Shown: positions 15,104 to 23,184, numbered from the stretch's first letter. The stretch is DNA of 36,611 nt from an uncultured Oscillospiraceae bacterium (GCA_944387635.1 CALXFT010000019.1:1-36611); one strand, 5' to 3'. The notes: generated from the sequence alone by a model not told the origin. A program made the numbers and translations.

Positions 15104-16459
15104 TTACGGAATCAACATAGCGTCCTTTCCTGCACTCCCATTTTGGAAAAACATCACAAAATAGATGGGCAGATAGGTGATCTTTCCCTTATGGGTGATC
15201 TGCCGCTGATTGGAGAGGACAAAGGCCCTTTGAACATGATATTCCTCGTTGCTGACAAAGGCATTGAGGGCGCTGTGCACGGTGTAATCCTTGCCGGACT
15301 TCACCTCGATTGGCACTGCGGACAAGCTCTCGTAATCGTCGATCAGGTAGTCCACTTCCCCCTTGCTTCGATTGTCATAGTAAAACAGCTTGTATCCATG
15401 GGCAATCAACTCGCTTGCCACCACGGTCTCGTACACCGAGCCCAAATTGATGGAGCGCACATCATCCAAAATGGCACGAATATTATTTCCGTAAAGAATG
15501 CCGGAAAGAATTCCCACATCATTCAGATACAGCTTCAGCAAATTCTTTCCTTCTGATTCGATCAAAGGAAATTGGGGCTTGGAAATCGCCTGAACATTCA
15601 ACGCGATCCCGGCGCTGATGAGGTATTCAAACTCATCCTGATAATCGCCAAAGGTCCTGCCCCTCTTGTTCTCGATCCTCTGGGCAACCACACGCTTCTT
15701 TTTATTCTCCATGTTGGAAGGAATCAAATCATAAACGCGGCGGATCATCAGCTTGCGCTCCTGGTCATACTTGGAGGCGTCCGCGGCGTAGTAGTCATGG
15801 ATCTCTTTCTGAATCTCCCGAACTCGCTGGATATTTCTTGTTTCCAAAAAAGCATTGACCGCATCGGGCAGTCCACCCACCAACAGATATTTGCGAAACA
15901 AGTCCATGATCTTGTTGTGGGTATTCTCATCCAAGGATTCCTGCTTCTTAAATTTGGCGCGCAAGGCAGAGATCACAATGGAATTCATTCCGTTGGCATA
16001 CAAAAACTCTTCAAAATCCAGAGGAAACATTCGTACCTTTCGAATGCTTCCCATAGGGATGGACGTCGTCTGGGCCAGGATCACGCCCAATAAGGAACCG
16101 CTGGCAATATAGGTAAACTTCCCGTCTTGGGATAAAAACTTGAGCAGGGTCAGCAAGTGAGGATATGCTTGAATTTCATCGATGAAAACAAGGGTATTTT
16201 CTCTTTCCTTCATTTGATTGCCGGCCAGCATGCTCAATTGCAGATAGAAATCTTCTACTGTTTTTATTCCCGCAAAGAGCCTGTCACCCAATGCGTCCTC
16301 TACCATATTGACTTCAATAAAGTTATCAAACAGCTTCTTTCCCACATGGCGGATAATGTAAGTTTTTCCGACCTGACGCGCGCCGTCGATCAGCAAAATC
16401 TTTTTAGAATTGGAACGCAAATGTTCTTCGATAAGACCTTCAATTTTGCGGTAAAGCAC
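15104..16459 (-). CDS. AAA ATPase with DUF4143 nuclease-like domain
   Basis: Protein of about 451 residues. The N-terminal AAA_14 domain has Walker A DGARQVGKTY, Walker B TLVFIDEIQ and sensor FTYIASGSLLG. A middle helical region contains KYLLVGGLPDAVN. The C-terminal DUF4143 domain has GEVDYLIDD and VPIEVKSGK, a PD-(D/E)xK-like nuclease pattern. GTG 16459 is preferred as start because GGAGG lies 8 nt upstream; the ATG at 16477 has no site. The promoter is clear on the minus strand: TTGAAA (16515-16520), 17 bp, TATAAT (16492-16497). The protein family is widespread and poorly understood. Here the gene is the sole cargo of a mobile unit and has an unusual operator array. It is AT-richer than its surroundings, supporting acquisition. 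Confidence 0.85.
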   Translation of the reverse strand: MLYRKIEGLIEEHLRSNSKKILLIDGARQVGKTYIIRHVGKKLFDNFIEVNMVEDALGDRLFAGIKTVEDFYLQLSMLAGNQMKERENTLVFIDEIQAYPHLLTLLKFLSQDGKFTYIASGSLLGVILAQTTSIPMGSIRKVRMFPLDFEEFLYANGMNSIVISALRAKFKKQESLDENTHNKIMDLFRKYLLVGGLPDAVNAFLETRNIQRVREIQKEIHDYYAADASKYDQERKLMIRRVYDLIPSNMENKKKRVVAQRIENKRGRTFGDYQDEFEYLISAGIALNVQAISKPQFPLIESEGKNLLKLYLNDVGILSGILYGNNIRAILDDVRSINLGSVYETVVASELIAHGYKLFYYDNRSKGEVDYLIDDYESLSAVPIEVKSGKDYTVHSALNAFVSNEEYHVQRAFVLSNQRQITHKGKITYLPIYFVMFFQNGSAGKDAMLIP

Positions 16460-16478
16460 TGCATTCACCTCCGGCATT

Positions 16479-16586
16479 ACTTTTCAATCATATTATAACA
16501 GCCAAAATACAACTTTTCAATAATTTATATACTTCCGATTTATGACTTTTCAAACTTTTTTCTTTGTGCTTTGACAAACTTTTCAA
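16479..16586 (-). promoter_or_regulatory. Four ACTTTTCAA boxes at exact 33-bp spacing
   Basis: ACTTTTCAA (minus strand TTGAAAAGT) occurs at 16479, 16512, 16545 and 16578. Only the 9-mers are conserved; the 24-bp intervals differ. The second box contains the -35 TTGAAA of the ATPase gene and the first lies just downstream of its -10. Spacing of three helical turns places all boxes on one face of the DNA, as expected of a cooperatively bound regulator. Confidence 0.8.
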
Positions 16587-16591
16587 AACAG

Positions 16592-16630
16592 ATATCCCCA
16601 TATACCATTCTGTCAGGTATATGGGGATAT
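16592..16630. repeat. Perfect 15-bp inverted repeat
   Basis: ATATCCCCATATACC (16592-16606) and GGTATATGGGGATAT (16616-16630) around a 9-nt loop. No proper U-tract follows on either strand, so it is not a standard terminator. It lies just upstream of the four-box array. Confidence 0.7.
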
Positions 16631-16680
16631 ATTTCTGCCTATGTATGGATCTTGCCCTTGAAGTATCTCTCCCAAGAACT

Positions 16681-16838
16681 TCAGCTGACTTGCTTTGTCT
16701 CTGCCTCCCAGCAGCGAATGGAATAATCGCTGGTAAACGCCTTTTTGCCGAGGCCCATGCCCATTCGGTATTCCCGAACAGCAGCCCCCTGCCTGGCCAG
16801 GGGCAGATCGTACACGCGCGGGGCAGTTGGCTCTGACC
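16681..16838 (-). pseudogene. Remnant of an element-type HTH regulator
   Basis: The minus-strand frame reads RVYDLPLARQGAAVREYRMG, MGLGKKAFTSDYSIRCWEAE and ends TKQVS-stop. This matches the layout of the C-terminal HTH region in the regulator at 13688 (RIRAYRESFGLGKKPFARKMG). There is no start codon or upstream domain, so it is a fragment. Confidence 0.5.
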
Positions 16839-16905
16839 CCAGGATGGAGCCTGAACAATGCCGGCCGCGAACGAGCGATTCATACGAATTCTCTTTTAAA
16901 ATCTT

Positions 16906-17264
16906 GATGCGTATCGACTTAACACAGCAAAACGTTTCGGAAAGCGTCAGCCTTATGCATAGTGCTTTGACTACAGCCAGCCCCTCGGCTCTCCTTCCAG
17001 AAGAGCTGGCAAAAATCTTTGATTTTTGACTGAGAGGTCCATACCGCAGTACGTTTTCTCGGGTGCTCAGATAGAACCGGGTGCTCCCCGACCCCTCTCA
17101 GCCGCAAATCGGAGATTTGCGACAGCTGCCCGCTGGGGCGGGCCCGGTCGCGGCTCTGACGCTCCACCGGAGCGTCATTCACTACCGCGACTGCGCTTCG
17201 CTTACCCCAAGGGGCGAGCCAAGGCGGCCCTGCGGGCCGCAGGCCGTGTTAAGTCGATAAGCAC
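16906..17264 (-). repeat. Interspersed repeat copy B
   Basis: Has both termini: ATGCGTATCGACTTAACAC at 16907 and, inverted, GTGTTAAGTCGATAAGCAC ending at 17264. The interior holds the block shared with copy A and hairpins such as CGCAAATC-GGA-GATTTGCG. Its left part (CAGCAAAACGTTTCGGAAAGCG, shown only in part by position 16925-16945) matches the inverted right ends of copies C and D. Its left end lacks a target duplication partner. Confidence 0.75.
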
Positions 17265-17333
17265 AAACATTTTTCATGACTTTCATTTTCGGCGGGTCTG
17301 TACTGGGCATGGGGATTTCATCGTGAAATCCCA

Positions 17334-18242
17334 TCAATCCTTTCCCAGAGCCCGGATCAGCTCTCCGCGCAGGCGCAGAATCTGGGATACATGGTAGTTG
17401 GTCACTATGTCCGTGTCCGTGGGGTCCCCCGGAGTCCGGGGGTCCAGGATTCGGGCGCCGCAGTTCTCCAGTGCCTGCCGGTTCTCCTGACTCAGGATTC
17501 CCGGGGCCTCCATCCGCCCCAGAACCTCCATGTGGGCCACCAGCACCCTGGCTCTGCCCTGGCACAGCCGGAAGGCCGCCAGCTGCTCCCGCTGACGCCG
17601 GCGGTGCAGCAGCAGCCTCTGGTCCGAGAAGACCTTCAGCTGCCGGGTCATCAGGTCGATCTGCCGGGTCATGGACTCGGCTTTGGGAAGGTTCTCGTCT
17701 CCGTCGAACATATCCTCCAGGAACCGAATCACCTCCCGCTCCAAGCTCTGGGCAGTGTTCCGGATCTGCAGGCTGTTGTCATAGGGAAAGACCAGGGTGT
17801 TGATGGCCATGCCCACTCCCAGGCCGATGGCCGTGTCCCAGATCCGGTTCAGGGCATAGTCCATCGGCTGGATGTCCCCGGTGGTGCAGACGGTGACCAG
17901 GACCAGGCAGGGCAGAGACGGGGACAGCTGCACCTGAAAGCCGTTGTACAGGCTGATCAGGGCCACGATCCCCACCCCCGTGGCAGCCAGCGGCGGCAGC
18001 CCTAAGCCCAGCAGGACCACCCCCGCCAGAGCCCCGAAGATCACGCCGCTGATCTGGGTCGCGCAGGCCTGGACCGAACCCTTGAAGGTGGGCTGGACCG
18101 CCGACATGGCCCCCAGCATGGCGAAGATCAGCCGGGCGGAGGAGGCCCCGTAGGCGTCCACAATGACCATGGCCAGGATCACCGACGCGGCGGTCTTGGC
18201 CGTTCTCAGTCCGATATGGGGTAAATGGAATCTGGTTTTCAA
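17334..18242 (-). CDS. Aromatic acid exporter family protein (ArAE/FUSC-like)
   Basis: Membrane protein of 302 residues starting at TTG 18242, with AAGGAGGG just upstream. The N-terminal half has about four to six hydrophobic segments: SVILAMVIVDAYG, IFAMLGAMSAVQPTFKGS (the PTFKGS-type loop is characteristic of ArAE_1), IFGALAGVVLLGLGL, VGIVALISLYNGF and the GLGVGMAINTLVFP end. The C-terminal half is a cytoplasmic helical domain. Family members export aromatic carboxylic acids in some bacteria; the substrate is unknown here. The gene lies 28 bp after the PucR regulator on the same strand, so it is probably co-transcribed and diverges from the methyltransferase operon. Export of a demethylated aromatic product is a reasonable inference. 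Confidence 0.8.
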   Translation of the reverse strand: MKTRFHLPHIGLRTAKTAASVILAMVIVDAYGASSARLIFAMLGAMSAVQPTFKGSVQACATQISGVIFGALAGVVLLGLGLPPLAATGVGIVALISLYNGFQVQLSPSLPCLVLVTVCTTGDIQPMDYALNRIWDTAIGLGVGMAINTLVFPYDNSLQIRNTAQSLEREVIRFLEDMFDGDENLPKAESMTRQIDLMTRQLKVFSDQRLLLHRRRQREQLAAFRLCQGRARVLVAHMEVLGRMEAPGILSQENRQALENCGARILDPRTPGDPTDTDIVTNYHVSQILRLRGELIRALGKD

Positions 18243-18270
18243 AGGGGTCCCTCCTTGTCTGTGCCGCGGG

Positions 18271-19815
18271 TCATCCCGGGCTCTGGTCTTGTTCGGCGTC
18301 CATCCGTTCCAGGATACGCAGGGACAGCATCAGCCGCACCCGGTTCCACGGGTCCTCCAGGTCCGCGTGAATCAGGGCCTGGATCTTCTTGAGCCGGTAT
18401 TGCAGGGTGGTCCGGTGGATAATCAGGGCCTCGGCGGTCCGGGTCACATCCCGCTCCGAGAGCAGGTAGCAGCGGAAGGTCTCATAATACTGGGTACCCT
18501 TCTGCCGGTCGTGGCGGCGCAGGGTCAGCATTTCCGGGGACACCAGATGGATGGGCTGGAGCCCATCGGGCAGATTGTCCAGCACATAGTCCCAGGCGCA
18601 GTCGCTGAAGGGTACAATCCACTTTTCGTCGCGCATGCGGAAGGCCTGGCGCAGGGCGATCCCCGCCTGGAGCTTGGCGGCGCGGAGCTGACCGATGCCC
18701 CGGACCGGCGACGAGATCCCCGCGTACAGGCAGTAGTCCCGGCACAGGGGCGCGATCCGGTGGCGCAGCTGGCCCCGGTCCATGGCGCTGCGGGTCACGT
18801 TCAGGACCACCCACTGCTCCCGCTTGGCCAGCAGCACATAGCTTCCCGGCAGCAGGGTGAAGAGGCTGGCATGGAGGGCGTGCTCGGCAATGGCCGGCAC
18901 GGCCTGCTCCTGGTTTTTCACCCGGATGCACACATAATCGTCATTGGGTTCCCACTTCAGGGGCCGCAGCACCTTCTCCAGCTCCGCCGGGGACAGGACG
19001 TCTCCCTGGAGCAGGCGGTACATCATCTGGTCCATGCCGGGATAGGTCTGCTGGTCCGGGGTTTTGCGGCTGAGCAGAAATTCCGCCTTGGCCCCCATCT
19101 CCTCCAGCACGATCCGGTCCCGGACGCGGAAGGGCCGGTCCTGCTGGAGGACCAGGAGCCTTCCCTTGAACAGTTCCCCCTCGCGCAGGTTCACATACAG
19201 GCTGTCCGGCCCGTTGCCCCCGCCCTTCCAAAGCTGGGCGCCCTCGGCGTCATAGGTGTGCAGGTAGTCCTCGTCGCCCTTGAATTCCTCCACAATTCCC
19301 TGGGCCAGGGCGCCGCCGCTGATGAAGGCCCGCTTCTGGTCCCGGTCCACGATCTGCCGGACCCCCCGGGACATGCCGTTGACGATGAACCAGTCGTCGT
19401 GAATGAATACGGGATTGTCCAGCAGGGTCTGTCCCAGCTCGCACAGCTCCGCCAGACCGCCGCCGGCGCAGATCAGGTCGTTGAGCTGCCGCTCCCGGTC
19501 CTGATAGTCGGAAAACAGCTCCAGCAGCAGCTCCAGCAGAGCGCCCACCTCCAGCCCCGGACAATACAGGTGGTCCGCCTCGCCCGTCACAGGCCGGACG
19601 GCGGCGCAGGCCGTCCCCCTCCCCGGCTCCCGGTCCCCCTGGAGTATGTACAGATAATCCGGATCTCCCTGCGTCCCCGCCGTCAGCAGCCGGACCCCCC
19701 GGTACCGCCGGTCCGGGTCTCGCGCCTGGAGCCGGACGGTCAGTCCCGCCAGAGCCAGGTCCTCCGCTATGGCCGGAAGGGTGGGCAGCATTCCGCCCGG
19801 CTTCTTGCTTCCCAT
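18271..19815 (-). CDS. PucR/CdaR-type transcriptional regulator
   Basis: Protein of 514 residues. The C-terminus is the PucR_HTH domain: YYETFRCYLLSERDVTRTAE, then LIIHRTTLQYRLKKIQAL and the usual LEDPWNRVRLMLSLRIL. The middle holds a GGDEF-like/PucR linker region (WEPNDDYVCIRVKN) and the N-terminal part is a ligand-sensing region without clear motifs. In this family the N-terminal domains sense small metabolites and the regulator controls adjacent catabolic genes. It is divergent from the methyltransferase operon and upstream of the exporter, so it is the likely controller of both. Start ATG 19815 with AGGAGTG upstream. Confidence 0.87.
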   Translation of the reverse strand: MGSKKPGGMLPTLPAIAEDLALAGLTVRLQARDPDRRYRGVRLLTAGTQGDPDYLYILQGDREPGRGTACAAVRPVTGEADHLYCPGLEVGALLELLLELFSDYQDRERQLNDLICAGGGLAELCELGQTLLDNPVFIHDDWFIVNGMSRGVRQIVDRDQKRAFISGGALAQGIVEEFKGDEDYLHTYDAEGAQLWKGGGNGPDSLYVNLREGELFKGRLLVLQQDRPFRVRDRIVLEEMGAKAEFLLSRKTPDQQTYPGMDQMMYRLLQGDVLSPAELEKVLRPLKWEPNDDYVCIRVKNQEQAVPAIAEHALHASLFTLLPGSYVLLAKREQWVVLNVTRSAMDRGQLRHRIAPLCRDYCLYAGISSPVRGIGQLRAAKLQAGIALRQAFRMRDEKWIVPFSDCAWDYVLDNLPDGLQPIHLVSPEMLTLRRHDRQKGTQYYETFRCYLLSERDVTRTAEALIIHRTTLQYRLKKIQALIHADLEDPWNRVRLMLSLRILERMDAEQDQSPG

Positions 19816-19856
19816 GGTCGTTCACTCCTTCCTGTCTGATTATTTTATCCTTATTT

Positions 19857-20008
19857 TTGCGGAATGTAAAGTGCCTCGTCTGCAAAAAATGCGGAAAATA
19901 TTTCTATATTCCTTGTGTTAATTGACAAAAGTTTCCTTTGATGCTAGGATATTTATGGACCAATTTACAAAAATCCTCAGAGCTTCCGTAAGCTCAATTT
20001 TGCGGAAA
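19857..20008 (+). promoter_or_regulatory. Divergent control region and methyltransferase promoter
   Basis: A near-consensus promoter points right: TTGACA (19922-19927), 17 bp, TAGGAT (19945-19950), giving a leader of about 110 nt. The word TGCGGAA occurs three times (19858, 19890, 20001), twice upstream and once in the leader. The leader also has a GAGCTT-CCGT-AAGCTC hairpin. These words are candidates for PucR binding. Confidence 0.6.
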
Positions 20009-20066
20009 CTCATCAGCAGGAACATCATCGGATTGTGCCGCCGTCATATGCAAAGGAGGAAAAACA

Positions 20067-21107
20067 ATGCTGACTGCAAAAGAAAATATGCGCCAGGTCA
20101 TCCGGGGCGGTTCCCCCGACCGGGTGGTCAACCAGTATGAAGCCGTCTCCCTTCTCTTCCACCCCTATCTGATGACTCAGCCTCTGCTCCAGCGGGGCAT
20201 GGAAAACGTGGTCAACGGCTGGGGCGTCACCAACTCCTTCCCCGCCAACGTCCCCGGCTCCTTCCCTGTCCACACCCCGGACAAGATCGTGGTCAAGGAC
20301 ATCGAGCAGTGGCAGGACTACGTCAAGGCTCCCTCCCTGAAGTTCCCCCAGGAGCTGTGGGACGCGGCCAAGGCCATGTATGACGCCGTGGACGGAACCA
20401 AGAGCTACAAGGCCACCTTCGTGGCTCCCGGCCTCTTCGAGCAGACCCACCACCTGTGCTCCATGCAGGAGGCCCTCATGAACTACATGGAGTATCCCGA
20501 CGAGATGAAGGATCTGATCAAGTACCTGACGGACTGGGAGCTGGAGCTGGCCGAGGGCATCTGCTCTCATCTCCATCCCGACGCCATCTTCCACCACGAC
20601 GACTGGGGCAGCGAGATCAACTCCTTCCTGCGGCCCAGCGTCTTTGAGGACTTCTTCGTAGACGCCTACAAGCAGATCTACGGCTATTACAAATCCCACG
20701 GCGTGGAGCTGATTATCCACCACTCCGACTCCTACGGCGCCAACCTGGTACCCGCCATGATCGAAATGGGCATCGACGTGTGGCAAGGCTGCATGAAGTC
20801 CAACAACGTCCCCGAACTCATCGCCAAGTACGGCGGCAAGATCTCCTTCATGGGCGAGATTGACAACAAGCAGGTGGACTTTGAGGGCTGGACCCAGGCC
20901 GACTGCGACAAAGCCGCCCTGAACGCCATCCAACGCTGCGGCAATCGGTATTTCATCCCCTGCATCACCCAGGGAGGTCCCGGCTCTCTGTACGAAGGCA
21001 CCTACAAGGGCATCTGGGACGCCATCGACCGCTACAACCGCGAGACCTTCGGCCACACCCAGGAAGAGCTGGACAACGCCCGTCCGCCCATCAGCATTAT
21101 GTTCTAA
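20067..21107 (+). CDS. URO-D family corrinoid methyltransferase (likely substrate methyltransferase)
   Basis: Protein of 346 residues of the uroporphyrinogen decarboxylase/MtaA/CmuA superfamily. Start ATG 20067 with AAGGAGG upstream. Superfamily landmarks: N-terminal MRQVIRGGSPDRV, APGLFEQTHHL, DDWGSEINSFLRPSVFEDFF and the late GGPGSLYEGTYKG. The usual zinc-ligand segment HxC is altered to H219-S-D221 (IIHHSDSYG), while a Cys is present at 299 (IPCITQGG). True haem-pathway HemE is excluded by the setting: pterin methyltransferase, corrinoid protein and activator follow. It most likely transfers a methyl group from a substrate to the corrinoid protein. The substrate is not readable from sequence; methoxylated aromatics are favoured by the exporter. 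Confidence 0.82.
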   Translation: MLTAKENMRQVIRGGSPDRVVNQYEAVSLLFHPYLMTQPLLQRGMENVVNGWGVTNSFPANVPGSFPVHTPDKIVVKDIEQWQDYVKAPSLKFPQELWDAAKAMYDAVDGTKSYKATFVAPGLFEQTHHLCSMQEALMNYMEYPDEMKDLIKYLTDWELELAEGICSHLHPDAIFHHDDWGSEINSFLRPSVFEDFFVDAYKQIYGYYKSHGVELIIHHSDSYGANLVPAMIEMGIDVWQGCMKSNNVPELIAKYGGKISFMGEIDNKQVDFEGWTQADCDKAALNAIQRCGNRYFIPCITQGGPGSLYEGTYKGIWDAIDRYNRETFGHTQEELDNARPPISIMF

Positions 21108-21145
21108 CCCTAGCTCATCCGCCTGTCATAAAGGAGAATAAACCC

Positions 21146-21952
21146 ATGATTATTATCGGCGAAAAGATCAACGGCTCCATTCCCGTGGTAGCCGACGCCA
21201 TTGCCCGCCGGGACGCGGAATTCATCAAGGCCCGGGCCTTGGCTCAGGAGAAGGCCGGCGCCACCTTCATCGACTGCTGCGCCTCCGTTCCCGAGGAGCA
21301 GGAGGTGGAGACCCTGCACTGGATGATCGACTGCATTCAGGAGGTCTCGGACCTGCCCATCGCCGTGGACAGCCCCAGCGCCCAGGTTCTGGCTCAGGCC
21401 TACAAGTTCTGCAAGCGCCCCGGCCTGATCAACTCCGTCTCCGGCGAGGGTGACAAGATCGACACCATCTTCCCCATCCTGGCCGAGAACAAGGGCTGGC
21501 AGGTCATCGCCCTGCTGTCCGACGACACCGGCATCCCCAAGAACGCCGCCGACCGGCTGCGGGTCTTCGACCGGATCATGGCCAAGGCCAAGGAATACGG
21601 CATCAGCCCCAGCCGCATCCACATCGACCCTCTGGTGGAGATGCTGTGCACCTCCGAAAACGGCATTGAGACCAATATTGAGGTCATCTCCACCGTCCGG
21701 GAAAAATATCCGTCCATCCACATCACCGCCGCCGTTTCCAACATCTCCTTCAATCTGCCGGTGCGCAAAATGGTGAACCTGGCCTTCACGGTGCTTGCCA
21801 TGAACGCCGGTCTGGACAGCGCCATCCTGGACCCCACCAACCGGGACATGATGGGCGTGATCTACGCCACCGAAGCCCTGCTGGGCGAGGACGAATACTG
21901 TATGGAATACATCGGCGCGTACCGGGAAGGCCTGTTCGGACCGGTGAAGTAA
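21146..21952 (+). CDS. Methyltetrahydrofolate:corrinoid methyltransferase
   Basis: Protein of 268 residues with a dihydropteroate-synthase-type TIM barrel, like AcsE/MeTr and the MT2 enzymes of O-demethylase systems. Landmarks: MIIIGEKINGSIP, AQEKAGATFIDCCA, LPIAVDSPS, HIDPLVEML, AAVSNISFNLPVR and MNAGLDSAILDP, which match the pterin-binding loops. It would move the methyl group between the corrinoid protein and tetrahydrofolate in the cytoplasm, feeding the Wood-Ljungdahl methyl branch or one-carbon pool. It follows the URO-D gene by 38 bp and precedes the corrinoid protein by 62 bp, so the three are probably one operon. AAGGAG upstream of ATG 21146. Confidence 0.9.
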   Translation: MIIIGEKINGSIPVVADAIARRDAEFIKARALAQEKAGATFIDCCASVPEEQEVETLHWMIDCIQEVSDLPIAVDSPSAQVLAQAYKFCKRPGLINSVSGEGDKIDTIFPILAENKGWQVIALLSDDTGIPKNAADRLRVFDRIMAKAKEYGISPSRIHIDPLVEMLCTSENGIETNIEVISTVREKYPSIHITAAVSNISFNLPVRKMVNLAFTVLAMNAGLDSAILDPTNRDMMGVIYATEALLGEDEYCMEYIGAYREGLFGPVK

Positions 21953-22014
21953 GTATTTTTCCGGCATGCCGGAGCGAATAGGGATTAACCATAGAAAAAT
22001 AGGGGGAAATACAT

Positions 22015-22644
22015 ATGAGTATCGAAAAAGTCAATGATCTGGTTATCCGCGGCAAGGCCAAGCTGGTTCCCGCCGCCGTTCAGGAAGCGCTGGACGAGGG
22101 CTGCGCCGCTCAGGATCTGCTGGACACCATGATCGCCGCCATGGACGTGGTGGGCGAGAACTTTAAGAACGGCGAGATCTTCGTTCCCGAAATGCTGATC
22201 TCCGCCAAGGCCATGAAGAAGGGCGTGGAGGTTCTGAAGCCCCACCTGACCACCGGCGCCGCCGGCGCTCTGGGCAAGGTCATCATCGGCACCGTGGCCG
22301 GCGACCTGCACGACATCGGCAAGAACCTGGTTGCCATGATGATCGAGTCCGCCGGCTTCGAGGTCATCGATCTGGGCGTGGACGTGCCGGTGGAGAAGTT
22401 CATCGCCGCCGCCGAGGAGAACCCCGACGTGAAGATCGTGGCCTGCTCCGCCCTGCTGACCACCACCATGCCCGCTCTGGAAGCCACGGTGGCCGCCATC
22501 AACGCCGCCTCCTGGCGGGGCAACGTGAAGGTCATGGTAGGCGGCGCGCCCATCACCCAGGAGTTTGCCGACAAGATCGGTGCCGACGCCTACACCCCCG
22601 ACGCCGCCAGCGCGGCCAAGCGGGCCAAGGAGCTGGTAGCCTGA
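22015..22644 (+). CDS. Corrinoid (cobalamin-binding) methyl-carrier protein
   Basis: Protein of 209 residues with the MtmC/MtbC-type layout. Residues 1 to about 85 form the N-terminal helical cap (B12-binding_2), with VPEMLISAKAMKKG. The Rossmann B12 domain follows. The base-off signature is complete: D97-L-H99-D-I-G102, then CSALLTTTM and VGGAPIT. His99 is the expected lower cobalt ligand. It shuttles methyl groups between the two methyltransferases encoded upstream. GGGGG site before ATG 22015. It is the last gene before a hairpin and a repeat copy. Confidence 0.93.
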   Translation: MSIEKVNDLVIRGKAKLVPAAVQEALDEGCAAQDLLDTMIAAMDVVGENFKNGEIFVPEMLISAKAMKKGVEVLKPHLTTGAAGALGKVIIGTVAGDLHDIGKNLVAMMIESAGFEVIDLGVDVPVEKFIAAAEENPDVKIVACSALLTTTMPALEATVAAINAASWRGNVKVMVGGAPITQEFADKIGADAYTPDAASAAKRAKELVA

Positions 22645-22663
22645 TCCAATAAACCAACCGCCC

Positions 22664-22690
22664 GGGGCCGATGGGATCCATCGGCCCCTT
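22664..22690 (+). terminator. Hairpin after the corrinoid protein gene
   Basis: Perfect 10-bp stem GGGGCCGATG (22664-22673) / CATCGGCCCC (22679-22688), followed only by TTCC. The weak U-tract suggests partial termination or mRNA protection, allowing some read-through to the activator gene. Confidence 0.55.
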
Positions 22691-22724
22691 CCGGCATTTC
22701 ATACCGTTTCCAGGTTAAAACCCT

Positions 22725-23154
22725 GGATGCTTATGGACCTTGCGCGGCAGAAAACGCGGATAACCGTTGCTTCTATGCAGACTTCCGTCTGGGCAGCTGC
22801 CAGGATGCTTACGCTTCACACGGTCACCGCAGCGATTTGGCGCTTAAGGCAATACCGGCACGAAACGAGGCGCGCGCCGGGAGGGGTCCAGGGGAGGGCG
22901 GCTTTGAGATATCAACTCAGCGCCTCCCCTGGCCGCGTTCTTTGCTGGCATTTCTGTGCGGGACAAGAAAGGAAGGCCCCCGGAAGGGGTCGGGGAGCAC
23001 TTGCCCCTGTCTCAGCGCTTCACCAGAGCGCAATGCCCAAACCTCTCAGTCAAAAATCAAAGATTTTTGCCAGCTCTCCTGGAAGGAGAGCCAAGGGGCC
23101 TGGCTGTGATCGAAACACTATGCATAAGGCCGACGCTTTCTGAAACCTTTTGCC
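22725..23154 (+). repeat. Interspersed repeat copy C, within the methyl-transfer locus
   Basis: Left end GATGCTTATGGACC is a degenerate terminus. The block from 22787 (GTCTGGGCAGCTGCCAGG) to about 22900 matches copies D and E. The right part, with TCAAAAATC-AAA-GATTTTTG hairpin and ACTATGCATAAGGCCGACGC, matches copy B inverted. The last ~25 bp of the usual right end are missing. TTAAAAC occurs on both sides (22715 and 23155). It separates the corrinoid protein gene from its activator by 540 bp. Confidence 0.7.
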
Positions 23155-23184
23155 TTAAAACAGAATCCGTATCAGGAGGTCTTC

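Larger units (their letters stand above)
14859..17264. mobile_element. 2.4-kb TIR-bounded unit carrying an AAA/DUF4143 gene
   Basis: Left end TGCTTATCGACTT at 14861-14873 and right end AAGTCGATAAGCA at 17251-17263 are perfect 13-bp inverted repeats. AAACATTTT occurs immediately outside both ends (14850-14858 and 17265-17273), a 9-bp target duplication. No transposase is encoded inside; the cargo is one ATPase gene, an HTH remnant and repeat modules. The unit lies between sigK and the exporter gene. A second left-type terminus at 16906 shows that a shorter repeat copy is nested at its right end. Movement in trans by a host transposase is inferred. Confidence 0.7.

Noticed and set aside
16479-16586. 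CRISPR array
   Set aside because: The repeats are only 9 bp with 24-bp intervals and lie in a promoter. No cas genes are near.
16488-16883. Minus-strand frame over the four-box array and hairpin
   Set aside because: It runs through regulatory repeats and out of frame with the HTH remnant. It has no protein-like features.
18163-19839. Long open frame antisense to the PucR gene (also 31755-33158 antisense to mnmG, 23155-24561 antisense to the activator)
   Set aside because: GC-rich codon third positions keep the opposite strand open. No ribosome sites or recognisable motifs are present, and the sense genes are clear.
20067-21107. HemE (uroporphyrinogen decarboxylase proper)
   Set aside because: The operon partners are a corrinoid protein and methyltransferases, and no other haem genes are present.
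22727-23143. Open frames in the repeat copies (22727-23237, 33920-34146)
   Set aside because: They fall within the interspersed repeat family and their translations merely repeat between copies. Nothing suggests a protein.
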